Source: Bacillota bacterium | GTDB taxonomy: Bacteria > Bacillota > Clostridia > Christensenellales > Aristaeellaceae | Length of the DNA stretch: 7,380 nt | Direction: 5' to 3' | Assembly (NCBI GenBank): GCA_023459275.1 | Contig: JAEWVC010000069.1 | Location: 1-7,380, forward strand | Shown here: piece by piece, positions 5,705 through 7,380 of the stretch | Layout of the letters: each line of letters begins with the position of its first letter | Position numbering within the stretch: the first letter of the stretch is position 1 | Position numbers and translations under genes: made by a program | The notes under the pieces: model-generated | What the model saw: only the letters and a program-made list of their open reading frames with translations | Databases searched by the model: none | Told to the model about the DNA's origin: nothing

Positions 5705-6964
5705 TCATCCTTTGGATTGCTTCCGGAATTCCCTTGCGATCCCCGCCGCCACGGCAAACTCCGCCGCCACCAAGCAAAGGTTCAGCACCAGCGGAAAAAT
5801 GCGGCTGCGCTCCGAAGCCTGCCCGGCAATCCATCCGGCAGGGGTGCTGACCAAAAGAATCACGGCAAAAATCAGGCTGTTGATCCTGGCCCTTTCCCCG
5901 GCCGGTATGCTGACGGACATCAGGGATTCCGTTAAAGGGCCGAGCAGGGCCAACGCGAAAGCATCGCAGGCGACGGACAGGAATACGGCCCATACCGCGG
6001 AGGCCGCAGCGGGCAGCAAGGCCAGCGGCAGCAACAGCCCAAGCCCCTGCGCCATAAGGCCCGCCATCAGGGGCGTGCGGATGTTCGTAAAGTTGATGCG
6101 CGGTACAATCAGGAAGAAGGCCAGCAGGGCGACAGCCGCCTTCACCAGCGGAAACAGGGAAAGCATGGCGCTGCTTATCCCGTATTCAGCCGTTACGAAC
6201 AGGGGCCAGAAGTTTGTCTGGATTGTTTGAAAGCAGGTCATGAGCACCATCAGGAGCACGCAAAGAAGCATGCGCCTCTGCCTGAGGGCGGCGGTGAACG
6301 CGGACCACCCGCCAAAGGCAAGCGTTATCGCGGAATACCCTTTGCATTCGTCCCTCCGCTTTACGCCTATGCCGCTTTCCCGGGACAGGCGGTACTGCAG
6401 GAGGAACTTGGCCGTCATGAGCACCGCGGAAAACACAAACAGCGCGCGCATGACCGGCACCAGCGCAAAACGCTCCATAAATAGCCCGGCAAGGGGCGTC
6501 AGGAAGCCCGCAAGCAGGCCCGTAATGTTCAAAATGGTGTAGATATGGATCAGCAGGCTGGTATCGCCGTCTTCCACGATCAAGCAGCTAAAGCTGTTTC
6601 CCGTTATGCGCCACATGCTGTTGATGGCAGCCGCGGCCGCGAAATACCAGTATCCGTTCGCCGCCGCCCACAGCCCGCAGGGAATTGTCCAGCTGATGAG
6701 GCCAAACGCCAGCATGGTGCCGCGCCTGCCGTATTTGTCCACGATGGCGCCGGACAAAAGCCCCCACAGAAACTGCATGGCAAGGCCCAGGCTGGCAACC
6801 GTTCCAATTTGCGCATCGGAGAGGCCGGTTTGAGACATGTAGAGTGACATGAACGGCAGGAACAGATTGTATGGAATCGCCCACAAAGGTTCGGTAACCA
6901 CACAGGCCCTTTGGTTCCCTTTTAGGGAACGCAAAGAATGCCACAGGGAATACAAGGCTTTCAT
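5705..6964 (-). CDS. Major facilitator superfamily (MFS) transporter
   Basis: This 419-residue integral membrane protein has the length and repeated hydrophobic segments of a 12-helix MFS permease. Such permeases move small solutes or drugs across the cytoplasmic membrane using an ion gradient. After a basic, non-signal N-terminus comes helix 1 (about 26-44), helix 2 (about 52-71), then MFS motif A in the 2-3 loop, GAIVDKYGRRG at 72-82. A charged central loop (about 193-215) separates the two six-helix halves. TEPLWAIPYN at 24-33 resembles a conserved start seen in uncharacterised Firmicutes MFS proteins. The start at 6964 has AAGGAG (6974-6979) 9 nt upstream. It has its own terminator and may be translated together with the small upstream ORF. 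Substrate unknown; composition matches the host-like flank rather than the island. Confidence 0.88.
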   Translation of the reverse strand: MKALYSLWHSLRSLKGNQRACVVTEPLWAIPYNLFLPFMSLYMSQTGLSDAQIGTVASLGLAMQFLWGLLSGAIVDKYGRRGTMLAFGLISWTIPCGLWAAANGYWYFAAAAAINSMWRITGNSFSCLIVEDGDTSLLIHIYTILNITGLLAGFLTPLAGLFMERFALVPVMRALFVFSAVLMTAKFLLQYRLSRESGIGVKRRDECKGYSAITLAFGGWSAFTAALRQRRMLLCVLLMVLMTCFQTIQTNFWPLFVTAEYGISSAMLSLFPLVKAAVALLAFFLIVPRINFTNIRTPLMAGLMAQGLGLLLPLALLPAAASAVWAVFLSVACDAFALALLGPLTESLMSVSIPAGERARINSLIFAVILLVSTPAGWIAGQASERSRIFPLVLNLCLVAAEFAVAAGIAREFRKQSKG

Positions 6965-6982
6965 ATGTTGTTTCTCCTTCTG

Positions 6983-7093
6983 TTATCGGTCGATGGCATC
7001 AGCTCCTTTCATAACATCTTGGCCGGCTATATCCGCGCGGGCGGTGCTTTGCCCCATTCTTCCCAAACGCCGGGCAACTTGTATCCCTGGCAT
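6983..7093 (-). CDS. Possible 36-aa small ORF just upstream of the MFS gene
   Basis: ATG 7093 is preceded at 9 nt by AAGGAG (7103-7108), the same site and spacing as the MFS gene, and the TAA at 6985-6983 ends 18 nt before the MFS start. The peptide starts MPGIQVARRLG and is rich in Arg, Gly, Ala and Asp, with no membrane segment. It could be a leader peptide coupling translation to the MFS gene. The same DNA in another frame (ending 7027) reads GYKLPGVWEEWGKAPPARI and stop, which also looks like a gene end, so a decayed gene is an alternative. Not a family I recognise. Confidence 0.35.
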   Translation of the reverse strand: MPGIQVARRLGRMGQSTARADIAGQDVMKGADAIDR

Positions 7094-7276
7094 ATGTCAC
7101 CGCTCCTTTGCCGTCGTTGCGCGTATTTTCTTCGTTGAATATCTGGGATGCTTTCCCGCCGGAGGCCTGACCGTACCTTGTAGGAGGGGCAGGCCCCCTC
7201 ATCCGTCACCCAAAGGGTGACACCTTCCCCCAAGGGGGAAGGCCCGGCCGTCAAAATAGTGCCTATTTTACGGCCG

Positions 7277-7308
7277 CCCCTAGAAAGTGAAAGTTCACTT
7301 TCTAGGGG
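7277..7308. repeat. Perfect 15-bp hairpin with 2-nt loop
   Basis: Arms CCCCTAGAAAGTGAA (7277-7291) and its exact complement (7294-7308) flank AG. This is the longest perfect palindrome in the cluster. It lacks a T-run on both sides, so it is not a standard terminator. Confidence 0.8.
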
Positions 7309-7309
7309 T

Positions 7310-7355
7310 TGCACTTTTCACCTGCGGCCTCTGGCCGCGGGCGGTGAAAAGTGTA
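7310..7355. repeat. Nested hairpin with outer 11-bp and inner 6-bp stems
   Basis: Outer arms CACTTTTCACC (7312-7322) and GGTGAAAAGTG (7343-7353), extendable by a G-T and a T-A pair, enclose GCGGCC-tct-GGCCGC (7324-7338). The nested design resembles a cruciform or structured-RNA repeat unit. Confidence 0.75.
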
Positions 7356-7380
7356 AGGAATGCTTGCTTCGCAAGCGCCC

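Larger units (their letters stand above)
7184..7376. repeat. Cluster of seven consecutive stem-loop repeats
   Basis: In order: GAGGGG/CCCCTC (7184-7200); GTCACCC-aaa-GGGTGAC (7205-7221); CCTTCCCCC-aa-GGGGGAAGG arms (7223-7242); a 13-bp stem with one bulge, GGCCGT(c)AAAATAG and complement (7246-7275); a 15-bp stem (7277-7308); a double stem (7310-7355); and GCTTGC-ttc-GCAAGC (7362-7376). Nearly every base is in a stem. No coding is evident. Dispersed palindromes of the GTCACCC/CCTTCCCCC type are common between genes in Clostridia. The cluster continues to or past the window edge. Confidence 0.75.

Noticed and set aside
5712..6230. 172-codon plus-strand frame
   Set aside because: Antisense to the MFS gene, whose motif A, helices, RBS and terminator are convincing.

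Overview
The window looks like chromosomal or integrated DNA from a moderately GC-rich member of the Firmicutes, probably a Clostridia-type gut bacterium. This rests on strong AGGAG-type ribosome binding sites, a tRNA-Leu with an encoded CCA end, a Firmicutes-style MFS transporter, and many short palindromic intergenic repeats rich in GGGG/CCCC. The taxon is inferred from style; nothing here fixes a genus.

All well-supported genes lie on the minus strand. From the left: (1) an array of 9-bp repeats forming a 26-bp perfect inverted repeat (72-97 against 203-228), just past the 3' end of (2) a RepA/AAA_25-type ATPase (233-1564). This is preceded by (3) a small protein with a DnaG-type CHC2 zinc finger but no catalytic primase domain (1751-2314). 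Together they look like the replication module of an integrative element, prophage or plasmid: an ATPase/helicase loader, a primase-like zinc-finger protein and possible iterons. Most of the module's other genes would lie left of the window.

(4) From about 2800 to 5200 the base composition turns clearly AT-rich. This stretch holds a single large gene (2875-4659) whose 594-aa product combines an N-terminal DUF262 (GmrS/ParB-like) domain with a C-terminal AlbA_2/Schlafen-like domain. It is the most interesting gene here and a candidate single-gene defence system. The island ends beside (5) the 3' end of a tRNA-Leu(CAA) gene (5255-5340), a usual place for integrated DNA. Its left edge abuts what look like gene remnants, including a ribosome binding site and start codon followed by only four sense codons.

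(6) Beyond the tRNA, composition returns to GC-rich with a 12-TM-type MFS transporter (5705-6964), which has its own terminator (5649-5683). A possible 36-codon leader or small ORF (6983-7093) lies immediately upstream. (7) The right end (7184-7376) is a run of seven consecutive stem-loop sequences. The same style of repeat is present between the two replication genes and inside the ATPase gene, where two copies encode an AGASPG motif exactly 20 residues apart.

How they work together: the ATPase and the zinc-finger protein probably act in one replication initiation complex. The DUF262/AlbA_2 gene seems to stand alone with its own promoter, and the tRNA and MFS genes are probably host backbone.
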